This document shows positions 22,495 to 34,600 of a DNA stretch of 64,000 bases, in pieces. The DNA is from Scenedesmus sp. ARA3. Lineage: Eukaryota > Chlorophyta > Chlorophyceae > Sphaeropleales > Scenedesmaceae. The notes below the pieces were generated by a model that was given only the letters and a program-made list of their open reading frames with translations, was not told the DNA's origin and did no database searches. A program made the translations under genes and the position numbers. Within the stretch, counting starts at the first letter, position 1. Every line of letters starts with the position of its first letter. Location of the stretch: the NCBI GenBank assembly GCA_004335835.1, contig RWJK01001889.1, forward strand, positions 1-64,000. Direction: 5' to 3'.

Positions 22495-23607
22495 GCCGAG
22501 ACAAGAAACAGAGCAGCAGGTTTGCACAGACGTTGAGCGTAGAAGAGCGCTTTGAGAAGAAAACGATTGTCCCGGAGTTTTGTTGACGATCTGAATCCTT
22601 TCTCAAAGGCACAAATGTGACTTTACACTACAGTATGAGCAACATTCAGTGCACTCATGGTTGTTTCGGCAATGGTGACCGGCCCTAATGTCATCGCGCC
22701 TTTTTGCAAGTTCCTTGATGACTTCGTCATCCCAGCATACACCTTTGACATACGTCTCAAGCGCAGTACTTATGCTGTAAGTTATAGCTAAAAGTGTTGA
22801 GACTAATTTTTCACCAAACGCACCAGCGGTATGCTGGATCCTGCACGTCCATGATATGTGAAGTGTACTGCCAGCCCTGGACAAGCTGGCCTGCTGCGTC
22901 AGCATGATTTGTTCAAAACGGCCTTCAAACACAAATGCTACAGTAGCACTCCATCACAGCTGATGAGGCTGTTGTGCAACGTCCACTGGCTGTGCAGGTA
23001 CAGCCGTCTCAGCTGACAGCCTCAGCACAGCCGGTTCTCCAGGTGGCAGTGCCAATATCTCGCCCATCGCAGCAGTTGAGTTGTTACCCAGTTTGCTTTT
23101 ATTCAAGGCAATACACTAAAAGCTGTCAAGTCCATCTCAATTGGTGCAGAAGACGGTGTAAGAAGCGTTGTGCTTGCCTCCCAAACTGAGATCCTCAGGT
23201 GCATGTGGCAGCAGCATTGACGCCACGCCAGCCATCTGGTAGCACCGCTTTTGTTCCTGCAGGACCCTTTACCCAGCTGCATGCCTCATGAGAGCACAAA
23301 TTGCATGGATAAAGCGGATGTGGGGCATGCACACTGATAGTATGGGGGTACACGACACCAAGCATGTGTTGGAGAACCTAAACACTCACTGGCCAGAGTC
23401 CTTGTAAGCTGTGCCATCGACGCAAGGCCGTATCAACACAACGTTGATGTTCGGTAATGCAACAAAGCAACAAAGCAGGTTTTGAACAACCACGTTTGTC
23501 CATTTCGGGCGATCCTCGGAGCTAATGTGCCGTCTCGTGTGCCCCGATACAGCCTGACATTATCAGTGTGTTACGATAGTCTGGTAGCCTATGGCAGGGC
23601 AGCAGCG
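22495..23607. promoter_or_regulatory. Divergent intergenic region, reductase / receptor kinase
   Basis: About 1.1 kb between two genes that start back to back. It should hold both promoters and 5' untranslated regions. I see no clear TATA box, no conserved operator and no coding sequence. Its base composition is less CTG/CAG-rich than the neighbouring genes. Confidence 0.5.
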
Positions 23608-24852
23608 ATGTTCCTGCCACTGCTCGTGCTGCAGCTCTTGGCATGGCCCGCAGCGGGGGCCACGACACGGCCAGATGCAATTGCAAAAGTTGTGTACATC
23701 CGGCCACCGTATGGTCCCGAAGATATGCAGCTGCGTCATGCACTCAGCGATGCAAGTGTTGGCACCATTATTTTCACGACTGACTACAGTGCTGGGCAGC
23801 AATTTTCGGATTATTCTGGACCATTTAAGGAAGAAACGCCCGTGCTGGTGATCAACAGGTCGGTCCTTTGTTGCTGAGGAAGTCCAAAAGCATCAGCACC
23901 AGCAGTAGCAGCAGCAACAGATAGTTTCCTTGCACCAGCAGCATCGAGCTCTGTAGCTGATGCATCAAGCGCTTGCAGTCCCTCCTATTTTTGAGCATGG
24001 TGTGGCAGAAGCATGTCTGCTAGGATACCAGCACTCACGCGCACAACAGATGCTTACCCTGCATGCTCTGAACTGCTTGCAAGAGATATGCACAGCATAC
24101 ACTTCGTCTTACATGTCTTGCTCTGCAGCGTTGCAGCTGTATAGGTTTTATAACCGTGACTTATTTTACGGTTGACCATCACGGCTGCCGCTGCAGCATG
24201 CGGCCTTTCTTGTGGCGCTCCTGCAAGGCTCCAGCAGCAGCAGCTGCTGCTGCGTCTCGCGCCTCACTATGTGCCACATGCACACTGCTACACTGTTACA
24301 CTTGCAGGAATGTTACTTTGACCGGGCTGCCAGGTCAGCAGCCGCTGCTGGACTTTGACTTCAACCTGTCAGTGCTGGAGCTGTGCGATACCTGCACCTT
24401 TACAATTGAGGATATGGCCATCGCGAATGACAGAAGGGGTGCTAATGCTCAGCTGGACTTCTTTCTCGGGCGCGGCGGCAGCGTGCTAAACCTGACAAAC
24501 GTGATACGCAAGCGCGTGTCGTGCACAAGCATTGAGCCGGCGCTGCGGCTGGTGCACAACACGCAGCGCTCGCCGCGCTTCCCAGCACGCAACGGCAGCA
24601 AGGAGCAGGTAGGCCGCGCAGTAAAGGGCAGCGGCTGGCAGGCAGCGCAGCGCGCACATCATGGTTAATGACTAGCGGACGTTGTGCCCGGCTGCAGCAG
24701 GCGTTTGTGCGCCAACGCTATGCCTTCTCTGCTATCCCACAGCACGAAGCAACCCTGCATCAACCTGTGGCTGCTGCAGCTGCCCTTGCTGTGCATGGCC
24801 TGCGCTGTCAACAAGGCCTTGTGACTTGGAGTCGGCAAGCACACCTCACATG

Positions 24853-24906
<54 letters not shown>

Positions 24907-25095
24907 AGGTGTATGGCGCGCAGGACATCACCCTTCGGGGCAAGCTGTACCCGCGCACGCTGCACCTGAAGTTGCTGAGCAAAACATGCATGTGCTGCTG
25001 CTGCTGCTGAAGGTGTATGGCGCGCAAGACATCACCTTTCGGGGCAAGCCGTACCCGCGCACGCTGCAGTTAAAGTTGCTGAGCAAACATGCATG

Positions 25096-25133
<38 letters not shown>

Positions 25134-28100
25134 CAGGTGTATGGCGCGCAGGACATCACCTTGCGGGGCAAGCTGTACCCGCGCACGCTGCACCTGAAGT
25201 TGCTGAGCAAAACATGCATGTGCTGCTGCTGCTGCTGAAGGTGTATGGCGCGCAAGACATCACCTTTCGGGGCAAGCCGTACCCGCGCACGCTGCAGTTA
25301 AAGTTGCTGAGCAAACATGCAAGTGCTGCTGCTGCTACTGTTGCTGCTGCTGCTGCTGCTGCAGGTGTATGGCGCGCAGGACATCACCTTTCGGGGCAAG
25401 CTGTACCCGCGCACGCTGCACCTGAAGGACTACAGCGTGGAGTTCCCGCGGCACTACAACGGCGGCTACTCCCTAGTGAGGCGGCTGTTATTTGCGGCTC
25501 AGGGGACTGTTATTAACATGTCATGTAACTGTTGTGACAGTGGCGGCTGCAGGAGTGCCAGCAGCTGCACATGGGAGGGTTCAGGCACAGCAGCAGTGCA
25601 GGCAGCAGTAGGCATGCAGACAGGCTCAGCTGTCTTGAGCTGGCAGGCTGTAGCTTATGGGACTGTTATCAACATGTTATGTGACTGTTATGACAGTGGA
25701 ACACTGTAGCAGTGTCTGCAGCTGCGCATGGGAGGGCCAAGGCAGCAGCAGGCATGCAGACAGGGGCAGCTGTCGGGTGCTGGGTGACGCTGTGAAGTCT
25801 TGCAGGCTACGCTCACATCACATGCATGCTGCTTTTGCTGCTACTGATGCATCACGTGCCGCCGCGGCGGCTGCGCGTGTTGCTGGCAGGTGCTCTACAA
25901 TGTCTACCGCATGTGTGACAACTTTGTGGACGACAGCTGCCTGGAGAGCAGGGACGCTGACCAGTGCGTGTATGAGCACATCATGCAGCTGGTGCAGGGC
26001 AAGCCAGGCAGCAAAGCAGGCAGCAGCAGCGCAGCAGCGGCGGCGCTGTCGGCTGGCGCGATTGCAGGAATAGCTGTCGCAGGTGAGGGGTTGTACAGGT
26101 GTGGTTGAGCCATGTTGGTGAAAGACCTGCAGGGCATGCAACCCGCTGGTGCCTGCCGCTTGGCAGCTGCAATTGATGCCACGTAAGCAGCACAGGTCTC
26201 TTATCATGCAGATTCACATACACCTCAGCACGCCCACCGCGTCATGGTATCTCGCTGCTATCGCATAACAACACGCCCAGTGCTGATACCCCAGCTGCCG
26301 AGCACGTTACAACCGCCTTTGGCTCTGCCACACTCACACTTAGCGCCTTGCATTGCCATCCATCCCCTCACCTACCCGCAGCCGCTGCAGTCGCTGCGTC
26401 TATCGCTGCGCTAGTGCTGCTGCTGGTCATCCGGCGCCGCCGCGCAAACAGTGTACCCGCAGTGTACGCATGCAGCAACAGCTTCAAAGATCCAGAGGCA
26501 GCAGCAGCAGCAGCAGGCGGCGGCAAGAGCGTTGGTGCCCCTGGGAGCCTCGACAGCATCAGTCCCAATGACAGCAGCGCCGCAGGCACATCGTGAGTTT
26601 GCTGGTTGTGGCACAGCAGCGGCAGCAGCAGCAGCAGCAGTTGAAAAGCTTGCCATGAACTTTGCGGTTGCCTCACAAAGAGGCATGCTTAGGTCGCGAA
26701 GGTTTTACATTGTGCTGGTTTGGCTCTGCCGACTTGCGACAGCAGTGTGCGGTGAAGAGCAGCACCGCTGCTGCAGCATGGTCATTGTGGCAACTGCTGT
26801 CCCCTCAGCCACCCTATGCACACCATATTGCTCTGTTTGCATGCTCACCAAGCTGTGCATTCTTTCTGTTTCTCTCTGCTTGCAGCCGCATCTGCGCCGT
26901 CGTGTCCACGGCGCCAGCACCTGAAGGCACGCTGCAGCGCACCACCAGCAGCAGCAGCGCCGCGGCGGCACTGGAGCCAGCGCCTGGCGTGGTTGCGGCT
27001 GCGTACGGCCTGCAGTTCGGTGAGCAGATGCTGCCAAAGCTTGAAGGATGTTACAGCTGTGGCCGCATGGGCGACTATGCATGCAGTTCACATGGCTTTG
27101 TGTGTGGTGGGCTGTGCAGGCTGTACAGTACAAGCTGTGCTGCGTGCGCTACCCGCTGCAGTTGTGCAACAGGCACAGCGCCCTGCATGCAATCAAGTTG
27201 CTCCGCAGACCTTGGCTTCTGAATCATCCTTCGCCTGTATCTCGCCTCCTCATCAACTAATGCTTCTGTGCTCAATGCCAGCGCTTTGCTCTCACTGCTG
27301 CTTGCACCGGCGGGTGTGCTGCTGGGCTCGGGGTCCTTTGGGCACGTAAATTGCAACAAAGCCAAGCCATTTATCTTGTGTCTTCTGTTCAATTGTTTCC
27401 TGTTGCACCCGCAGGCGTGCTGCTGGGCTCGGGCTCCTTTGGGCGCGTGTACCGCGCCAAGTGGCGGGAGCGCGACGTGGCAGTCAAGGTGCGCGCGTCT
27501 ACATGCTTCAGGCGTTTCTGGGCTCACCATTTTCCCTGCATCAGCCGAGTTTGAGGGGACAACTGGCATGCTGGTGCTTCAATGTGTGTTAAAAGCTTGC
27601 GTGATGCGCTGTCGTGCATTCTCTGCTGCACTAAGGTGCACCAGCACCCCGCACCTGTGACGTGACAAACAACAAAGCGTTCACCTGCTCCCATGTTTGC
27701 CATTGCACATGTGCCTGTGATTGTGTTGCATCGTGCAGGTCATCGAGCACGACTCGCGCATGGCAGCAGCAGTAGCAAACGAGGTGCAGTTGATGCTCAG
27801 CTGCAACCACCCCAACGTGGTGCGCGCATACCACTACATCACACACGCGCAGCAGCGCAGCACAGGCCACCAGCAACAATCAGCAGGAGCCACACCAATC
27901 GGCGGCACACCCGGCCAGCTTGCCGGCAGCGCAGACACCGCTGCTGCTGCTGCCGGCCGCACAAGCAGCGGCGGCGGAGGCTTTGGCGGGCCGCACATTC
28001 AGCAGCAGCAGCAGCTGCAGCACAGGTCGGATGGCAACGGGCTAGCCGCCACAGGCAGCGGCCCGCAGCAGCAGCAGCCGCAGCAGCAGCCGGGTAGGCC

Positions 28101-31100
28101 AGCTGGTGCTGGCTGGAGGACTTCCTCATTAGGGGCTATGCAGCAGCTGCTGGCGCAGGAAGCGCAGGGCAGCGGGAGCGGCAGCGCTGCTGCTGCAGCT
28201 GATGCGGCGGAGCATGCGCTGCACCAGCAGCAGCAGCAGGAAGAGCTGCGGCAGCTGCAATATCAGCAGCAGGTGGACCAGCTGCCACTCGACGCTCAGC
28301 AGCAGCAGCAGCAGCAGAAGGTGCAGCAGCAGCAGCAAGACCACCTGCCGTCTGACCAGCAGCAGCAGCAGAAGGTGCAGCAGCTGCAGAGTGGCCTGCT
28401 GGGTCATGATTTGCCTCCAGCGCTGCCGCAGACGCCCCGCGGCAGCAGCACTGAGGGTGGGCGGCTGGCGCCTGTAGGGTTTGGGCCGTGTGACCTGGCA
28501 GAGGACGATCAGTGGGAGGATGTGAAGACATGGCTGATACAGGTGGGAGCTGCTGTTGTTGTTACAGTGAACGTGCTGTATGCTGCGTGCTCTGGTGCGC
28601 ATTCAGCAGATTTGTGAGAGGTGGGCGGTAGCTGCGCAGGCCAGCTGCCCCGCCACCCCAACACCTAAACACTTGCCTGGTATAGCTGCAATCAGCAATG
28701 TCAGTCCCGCTCCCTCCCCCTTATCCTGCCCCACCACGAATATACGCCATGCACCATCACTCCCTGTTCTTACTTTTGCAGGAGTTCTGCGACAGCGGCA
28801 CGCTAGTCACCACCAATGCCCCGCTAACTCCACACTCAAGAATGCTGCACTCTCCAATCTGAAATGTTTGCAGGAGTTTTGTGACAGCGGCACGCTGGCC
28901 AAGGCCAGTGGCGCGTGGCAGCCGGCCAACGAGGATGACGCGCAGATGCTCAAGCGGCTGGTGCTGCTGCAGGACGTGGCGCAGGGCCTGCGGTGAGCAG
29001 CAGGGATGAAAATGTGTTGGTTGCTGTAGCTGCCATGTCATTGACTTTGGACTTGATGCGTGATGCTGCAGCCTCAGCTGACTGCAGTTCACGCTGCATG
29101 TACCTGTGTGGCGCTGCCTTCAGCCGTTCGCTGCAATCAAGCCTGTGCCTGCCCAGTGCCTTGGCTCAGCTGTAGTTTTGCTGCTGGTCCTGGTGATGCT
29201 GATGCTGATGCTGATGCTGTTGCCTTGTCAATTGCCGCAGGTACCTGCACTCCCGCAATGTAGTGCATGGTGACTTGGTGAGTGCAATGGGCCGCAGTTG
29301 CAGCACGCGCAATGCAGAACTGGCAGCCTCCAATGTTTACTTTGCTGCAAGCATGCGTATGTCAGCAGTAGCTCAACAATGCATTTAAAAGCTCATTGCA
29401 CTCCTGCTGCTTCTGCTGCTGCTGCTACTGCGCTGTCTTCAGAATGCGCGCAACGTGCTTATCACCAGCAGCAGCAGCAGCCTGGGCGGCTACAGCGCCA
29501 AGCTTGCTGACCTGGGGCTGAGCCGCACCATCAAGCAGCACACCACGCACCACACCACATGCACAGTGGGCACCATGAGCCACATGGTGAGATTCAGAAA
29601 GAAGGAGAAGGTTGGGGCCAGGCAGGTGTATTGAGCTGCATTGTTTTTGCGAACAACTGCGTGATGGCGGCACGCACAGGACATTATGTGCGCGCCACCT
29701 CATGGCAGGCGATGGCAGCAGCTGTAGCGGCTGCATGGTGGCGCAGCAGCCAAGGCCCCCAGTGGCACAGTCAGCTGCAATTGCATGCAGAGCACCTGCT
29801 GCACCTACGTACTTGTACAGGCGTCACTGCGGCACGGCTAGCATTGTGTGATGTCCACGTGCATGTGTCCCTGACTGGTGCTGCCGCGTGTTGCTGACTG
29901 CTGCTGCTGCCGCCTTGTGCTGCTGCTGCCTTGTGCGACTGCTGCCTTGCGCTGCTGCTGCTGCAGCCGCCAGAGCTTCTGCGCTACGGGCGCATGAGCA
30001 CCACTGTGGACATCTACAGGTGACGCTGGGCTCAGAAAATGTGATGTTGGACATACATGCGCTGAGGAATGATGTTATGCTGCTGACACCTGTCTTCAGT
30101 GCAGCCTTCGATGCCTGCTGCTTGCAGCCGGCCGCCTTACGCTTGCAGGCAGTTTGCGCATGTGGTTTGAGTGCACAAAATCAGGTGCAACGCAAGTGTT
30201 CGCTGCACACCCGTGTCACAATCGTCACTGGTTTGCCTGACTGTGCCTGACTGCACTGTACCGCTTGCTCGTGCCTCCCCTGTATTCTGCTTTTTGTACT
30301 GCCTGCAGCTTTGGTGTGATGATGTGGGAGATGTATTGCTTGCTCGTGTCTCTCATGTGTACCGCACTGTACTGCTTTTTGTACTGCCTGCAGCTTTGGC
30401 GTGATGATGTGGGAGATGTACTGCAGAGAGGTGGCCTTCAGGGAGCTGCACTACGGCCAGTTCTTCGAGGTGGGGCTGCTGCTGCTGCTGCTGCTGCTAG
30501 TGCTGCTGCTGCTGCTGGCCCTGCGCTGGCAGCGGCTGAACACACAGTGGGGCGCAACTGCAGCTAAACACTTATCGTTGATCAGCCAGGCTATGCCCGG
30601 CTTGATTGTGTTGTATTGTATCCTCAACTGTTTGTGGCTGCCTGTGGCAATGCTTTGCTGCATCAGCATGCCGCTGCTGTCGTAGCCTTGAACAGCAGGA
30701 TATACACTTTCTTGGCAAGGAGAGCGATGCTCAATCGCATGTATCTTCTGCCGCTGCTGGTGCTGCTGCTGCTGCTGCTGCTGCTGCAGTACGTGGTGCT
30801 ACGTGATCTGCGGCCCAAGGTGCCCTCCTCCATGCCAGAAGACTACCGCCTGCTCATGGAGAGGTGCGGCCTGCTTGCTCATGATTTCGATCTGATCTTT
30901 GACTGTAATCGCCAGCACGCCAGCAGCTATTATATCATTAGTTTATTGCTGATTCACGCCTGCATCATGGAGAGGTGCGGCTTGCTCGTTCCATGTAATT
31001 CATCTACTTATAACATGTTAGTGTTGCCGGCACACCAGCAGCTGTTGTATCGATTGTTCATTGCTAGTTTGCGCCTACATTGTGTGCGCTGATTTACTAC

Positions 31101-31199
31101 TGACCTTGCCTCCACACTCACAGGTCAGCCACCAGAGACGCCGCCAGTATGCTGCCTGATCGTGCGGCTCCACTCAAATGCATTGTAAACCTGTCAGCT

Positions 31200-31231
<32 letters not shown>

Positions 31232-31425
31232 AACACAGGTGCTGGTCCACCAACCCTGCCGACCGCCCCAGCAGCAAGATGGTGTGCGAGTGCCTCGCGC
31301 TCATGCTCACAGAAAGGCAGCAAGCGCTGGGCCTGTCGTCAGTGGAGCACAGCAGCGCCAGCTATGGCAGCAGCGGGCAGGACATGCTGCCACCTGATGT
31401 TACTGGCTGGGCCGGCAGGCGCTGA
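23608..31425 (+). CDS. Receptor-like protein kinase (TKL group), single-pass membrane protein
   Basis: Fifteen exons: 23608-23858, 24308-24608, 25365-25475, 25890-26082, 26382-26592, 26886-27019, 27415-27488, 27739-28542, 28874-28992, 29241-29277, 29443-29586, 29967-30019, 30394-30469, 30790-30863, 31239-31425; 2,769 bases, 922 residues, in phase throughout. A signal peptide (MFLPLLVLQLLAWPAAGA) leads an ectodomain to about 275, whose start resembles beta-helix proteins. One membrane segment at about 281-302 ends in RRRR. The kinase has the P-loop GSGSFGRV near 405, VAVK at 425, HGDLNARNVLI near 742, DLG in place of DFG near 765, PPELL near 795, and the CW...DRP motif near 862. A Gln/Gly/Ala-rich insert of about 215 residues sits inside the N-lobe after NHPNVVRAYHYI. 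Ligand unknown. Catalytic Asp and Lys are present, so activity is likely. Confidence 0.88.
24850..24908 (+). repeat. (CTG)n run ending at an acceptor
   Basis: About 18 CTG units run straight into CAG, forming the acceptor of the first exon 3 copy. The same arrangement, with fewer units, precedes every copy and the true exon. Confidence 0.85.
24909..25364 (+). repeat. Kinase exon 3 5'-end echoes, four copies in a nested pattern
   Basis: Copies of acceptor plus about 63 bases of exon 3 (VYGAQDITFRGKLYPRTLHL) start at 24909, 25013, 25137 and 25241, before the true exon at 25365. Spacings alternate 104, 124, 104, 124, so the real repeat unit is 228 bases made of two unlike halves: an older duplication was itself duplicated. 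Odd copies use a CTG-CAG acceptor and read RTLHLK; even copies read RTLQLK after a GAAG junction. Confidence 0.93.
27300..27352 (+). repeat. Kinase exon 7 5'-end echo
   Basis: Just over 100 bases before exon 7, the P-loop coding start recurs (GVLLGSGSFGHV) and runs into GTAAAT, a fair donor. This echo could give a spurious mini-exon. Confidence 0.82.
28770..28808 (+). repeat. Kinase exon 9 5'-end echo
   Basis: Acceptor TTTTGCAG followed by EFCDSGTL is present at 28782, 92 bases before the true start at 28874. Use of the upstream acceptor would meet a stop codon, so the second one is taken as real. Confidence 0.8.
30254..30342 (+). repeat. Kinase exon 13 5'-end echo, 85-bp unit
   Basis: The acceptor CTGCCTGCAG and the first 35 bases of exon 13 (FGVMMWEMYC) occur at 30309 and again, truly, at 30394. 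The preceding intron sequence (TTTTTGTACTGCCTGCAG) is copied too. Confidence 0.88.
30958..30990 (+). repeat. Kinase exon 14 3'-end echo
   Basis: ATGGAGAGGTGCGGC with its donor is repeated about 105 bases downstream of the true exon end at 30863. Confidence 0.65.
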
Positions 31426-31640
31426 GGGACGGTGCAGTCAGCAGGTGCTGAGGGGTCGAGCACAGCAGCGCTAGTCATGACAGCGGGCAGCACATGCTGC
31501 TGCCTTCTGGCGCGGCAATCAGACGCTGAGGGACGGCAGCGGAGCACAGCAGCGCCAGCTATGGCAGCAGCGGGCTGCACATGCTGCTTCCTGATGTTAC
31601 TGGCTCGGCTGGCTTGGCCGGCAGGCGCTGAAATGGATGA
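31342..31640 (+). repeat. Kinase C-terminal tail repeated across the stop codon
   Basis: The last 80 or so coding bases and the stop (from GAGCACAGCAGCGCC to GGCGCTGA) are followed by two diverged copies, at about 31457-31530 and 31545-31632. Each copy again ends in GCGCTGA. Only the first belongs to the open frame; the others are 3' untranslated. Confidence 0.8.
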
Positions 31641-34600
31641 AGCAGCGGGCACGCAGTCATTGGGGCGGTTGGTGTATGAGGCAAGCCGTGATACATCAAC
31701 TGTGTAGCGTTGATGGGCGTTAGGATGCCGGCAAATTTGCGGGTGTTCGGAGTGCTTATGGTGTGCCTTGGTGAGCATGCTTCCGTATGAGACGCGGTGC
31801 AAGACAGGGGGCCAGCAGCTCTACCGGCAGGTGTGTGTTATTTTATTTCTTTTGCATGCATTCGTGGTAAATTGGCGAGCATGCTCCTGTGTGCTCTGCT
31901 AATGCAAAGGAGGGGCAAGCAGCGCTGGCAGAATGTGCTCCCTGGCACAGTCGTGTTGAGGTGCGCTGCTGTGCTGCAACTGACATGAGATGCGCATGCT
32001 CTGCATTGCATTGGTGAACAGATGCGCGCGGCAGCAAATGAAGGGCGCTGCTGCCGCATGTGCTGTGCTTTCTAGCCTTGCTGCATTCTGTATACTGCAC
32101 TGCTCTGCTGCGCTCTGCAAATACAGCAAATACAACGCACGGTCGTTGATGATAGTAGGCGGGTGCTGTGTGTTGGGTACATCTGGGGTTCAAGTCTGAT
32201 GGCTGCTGCTGCTGCTAGGTTGCACTTCAGCATGCTGCATAGGCCCTGAGTTGCCTGTGCTTGCACCCTACATCCATTGACCCTGGAGAGAGACCCTCTT
32301 TCTGTCCTTCGGCTTGCGTTATTCCATGGCCTTCTGAGGGGGGTGGTTCAGAGGTGATGCCAGTATTAGGGGTTGGCGTGTTGCTGTTATTGTCACATTT
32401 TGCCACCGCTGCTCTCGCTGGCATGCTGGCCGATCGTGACCCTTTTCTGCTGGTCTGCATCTGTGCTGCTGCATGGCTCGAGCCTTGCAGCTTTGATGCA
32501 TGTTTTGGGACGACTGTTATTTGAGATAGGGCCTTGAGCGGGCCGCTGCATTCTTCAGCTGCAGTGCATGGCGGTATCACCAATGTGCCGCACCATGCAT
32601 GGTGTTATGTTATGTTGCGTTAAGTTATGTTATGTTATGTTGTTCAATCGCATGTATGGTGACATTGGGTCAGCTCATGGCGCCGTTCTCGTCAGCAGCA
32701 GCTTCTGTTTGTTGTGTTTTCTGCGCGCGTTCTGCACAGTGCTGTCTGCTTTCTGCACTGGCCGACCGACGCATTGCTGCTTGCCACGTGGATTGCTGGG
32801 CAAGCGTTGTCAGGGCTTGCTCGGGGAGTGCTGCTCTGTCGGCACATCGCTCTGTGTGTTGGTTTACAACAACTGCTGTTCATGCTGTTCTTTGTTACCT
32901 GGCGCCGCTGTGCCAACGTGTTATAACATAGATTGTTGTCACTCTGTGTGCAGCCTGCGGCGGCAGCAGGTGCTGCTGATGCTGTCTGATCTGAGATCTT
33001 GTCGCTTCCGTCTTCTTTTGTGTAGCAGCAACAGGCTGACAGCTGCCTCATCAATCAACAGCAGCCTCCTTCTAAGCTGCTGTGGTAAGTTGCCAACCTG
33101 CTTGCTGATGGGTGTTGTGCTTGCGCAACACCAAACTCGGCTCACAGCCGTTGTTTGCTTGAATGTCTGCTTGCTGACCGCGCACCTGCAAGCGACGCTC
33201 GTGCATGCTTGCATGTGTCTTCAAATCTTGGGGTTTGGCACCGTGCGTGCCTCCTTGAACCCTGCCTGTGTTGTGCTAAGGCACACTGTCGTGCAAATGG
33301 AGCAGTTCTGCTGTGTGCATTGGGTTGAACTTTGCTGTACAAATCGGGCATTGCATGAACTCGAGTGGCGCATTGCAGCAGATGCTCAGCTGCCTTTGTG
33401 TGATGCATTGCCATGCTCAACTGCTCTTTCACTTGCACTTCACCAACAACGTTGTGTGCACAGTGCTTGCTTGGAAGCCTTTGGCAGTGACTGTGGCTGT
33501 GGTACTTCAGGGGGTCCAACTTGCGCGGGAGTTACGGCCTGTGCGCCCTTATTATCTTGAGGAACGTCAGCTTGGATGCGAAAGTGCGGCGGCAACAATC
33601 AAACTCGCAGTGAGCTTCAGACTCATGAGCTTCAGGGTTACTTGGTGCATGTTGGTGTTACTCGACTTGCTCCCCCAGGTTGACATGCCACTGCATGTTT
33701 GTTTACGTGGTGAGCTGGCAGCCAACCACGGTGCAGGAATGCTGTAGCTTGGGCACATGCAGTGGCAGAGTTGGCGCATGGCCGCGGCTGCTGGCCTCGC
33801 CCCAAGCTACTGTGCGTTGCTTACAGTCTGACCAGCTTCTGTCACATCGGCTGCTTCGCGCTGCTCTTGTACTTCTTGCATGCACGTGCATGTGGGTGTT
33901 TGCATGCACGGTTGTTGTGTCTCTCTTCTCTTTGGTTGCTGTTGCTGCGGTGGGTGTTGTTGTTGTACCTCGCTTGCCTTGCAGCAGATCATCCCAGCCT
34001 TGCTGGGCCGTCACAGATCAGCCTTTCTTCACAGTCATCGTCGTGTCGCGCTGAGCCGTTCATGCATCCCCAGGATTGTTCCCCCTGCTGCACATGCATT
34101 TAATGCAGCCCGCTGAGGCGCTGCTCTGGAACTAGACTAGCATTTGTGGGTGCTTGCACTTGCATTAGCCATTACTGCTGCCTGTGGCGTGCTTCCCTGT
34201 GCCGCTGCTGATGCTGTGTGTGGCGTATTGCATGGTTTCAAAGGACGCACAGGGAGCGCTATGTGTGAGCAGCAGCACTCTTTGGCGGGTGACATCCTTT
34301 GCAAGCAACAGTTGCCCTGCTGAGACCCAATCAAAGCGGCACAAACCTAATACCTAAGCCACTAGAGCTCATGATCCTGTGCGGAAGGCAAATGATAATA
34401 TTGCATGGGGCATACAGGCTGTTCTGTGCGTTGCAAATCCAGTATCTGCCAATGCAGGCTTTGGGTGCGAGCTCTGTGTGTGTCCAGGAGTTGCACAATA
34501 GTAAAGAAATTGTTGCCATGTGGGTGTGGGCACCCTACTATGTATAAGCCACAATATGCATGTGTTGATGTCCCACACACAGAATGTGTATGTGGCTTCC

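Noticed and set aside
24668..25516. A 282-residue open frame across kinase exon 3
   Set aside because: It is the echo array read in two alternating frames plus CTG runs read as poly-Ala. The true exon is only the last copy, which joins exons 2 and 4 in phase.
32568..33560. A 330-codon plus-strand open frame
   Set aside because: It begins with ATG but its product is Cys/Leu/Val-rich with no domain, no splice context and no codon pattern like the real genes. It lies in a convergent intergenic region, and open frames of this size occur by chance in such DNA.
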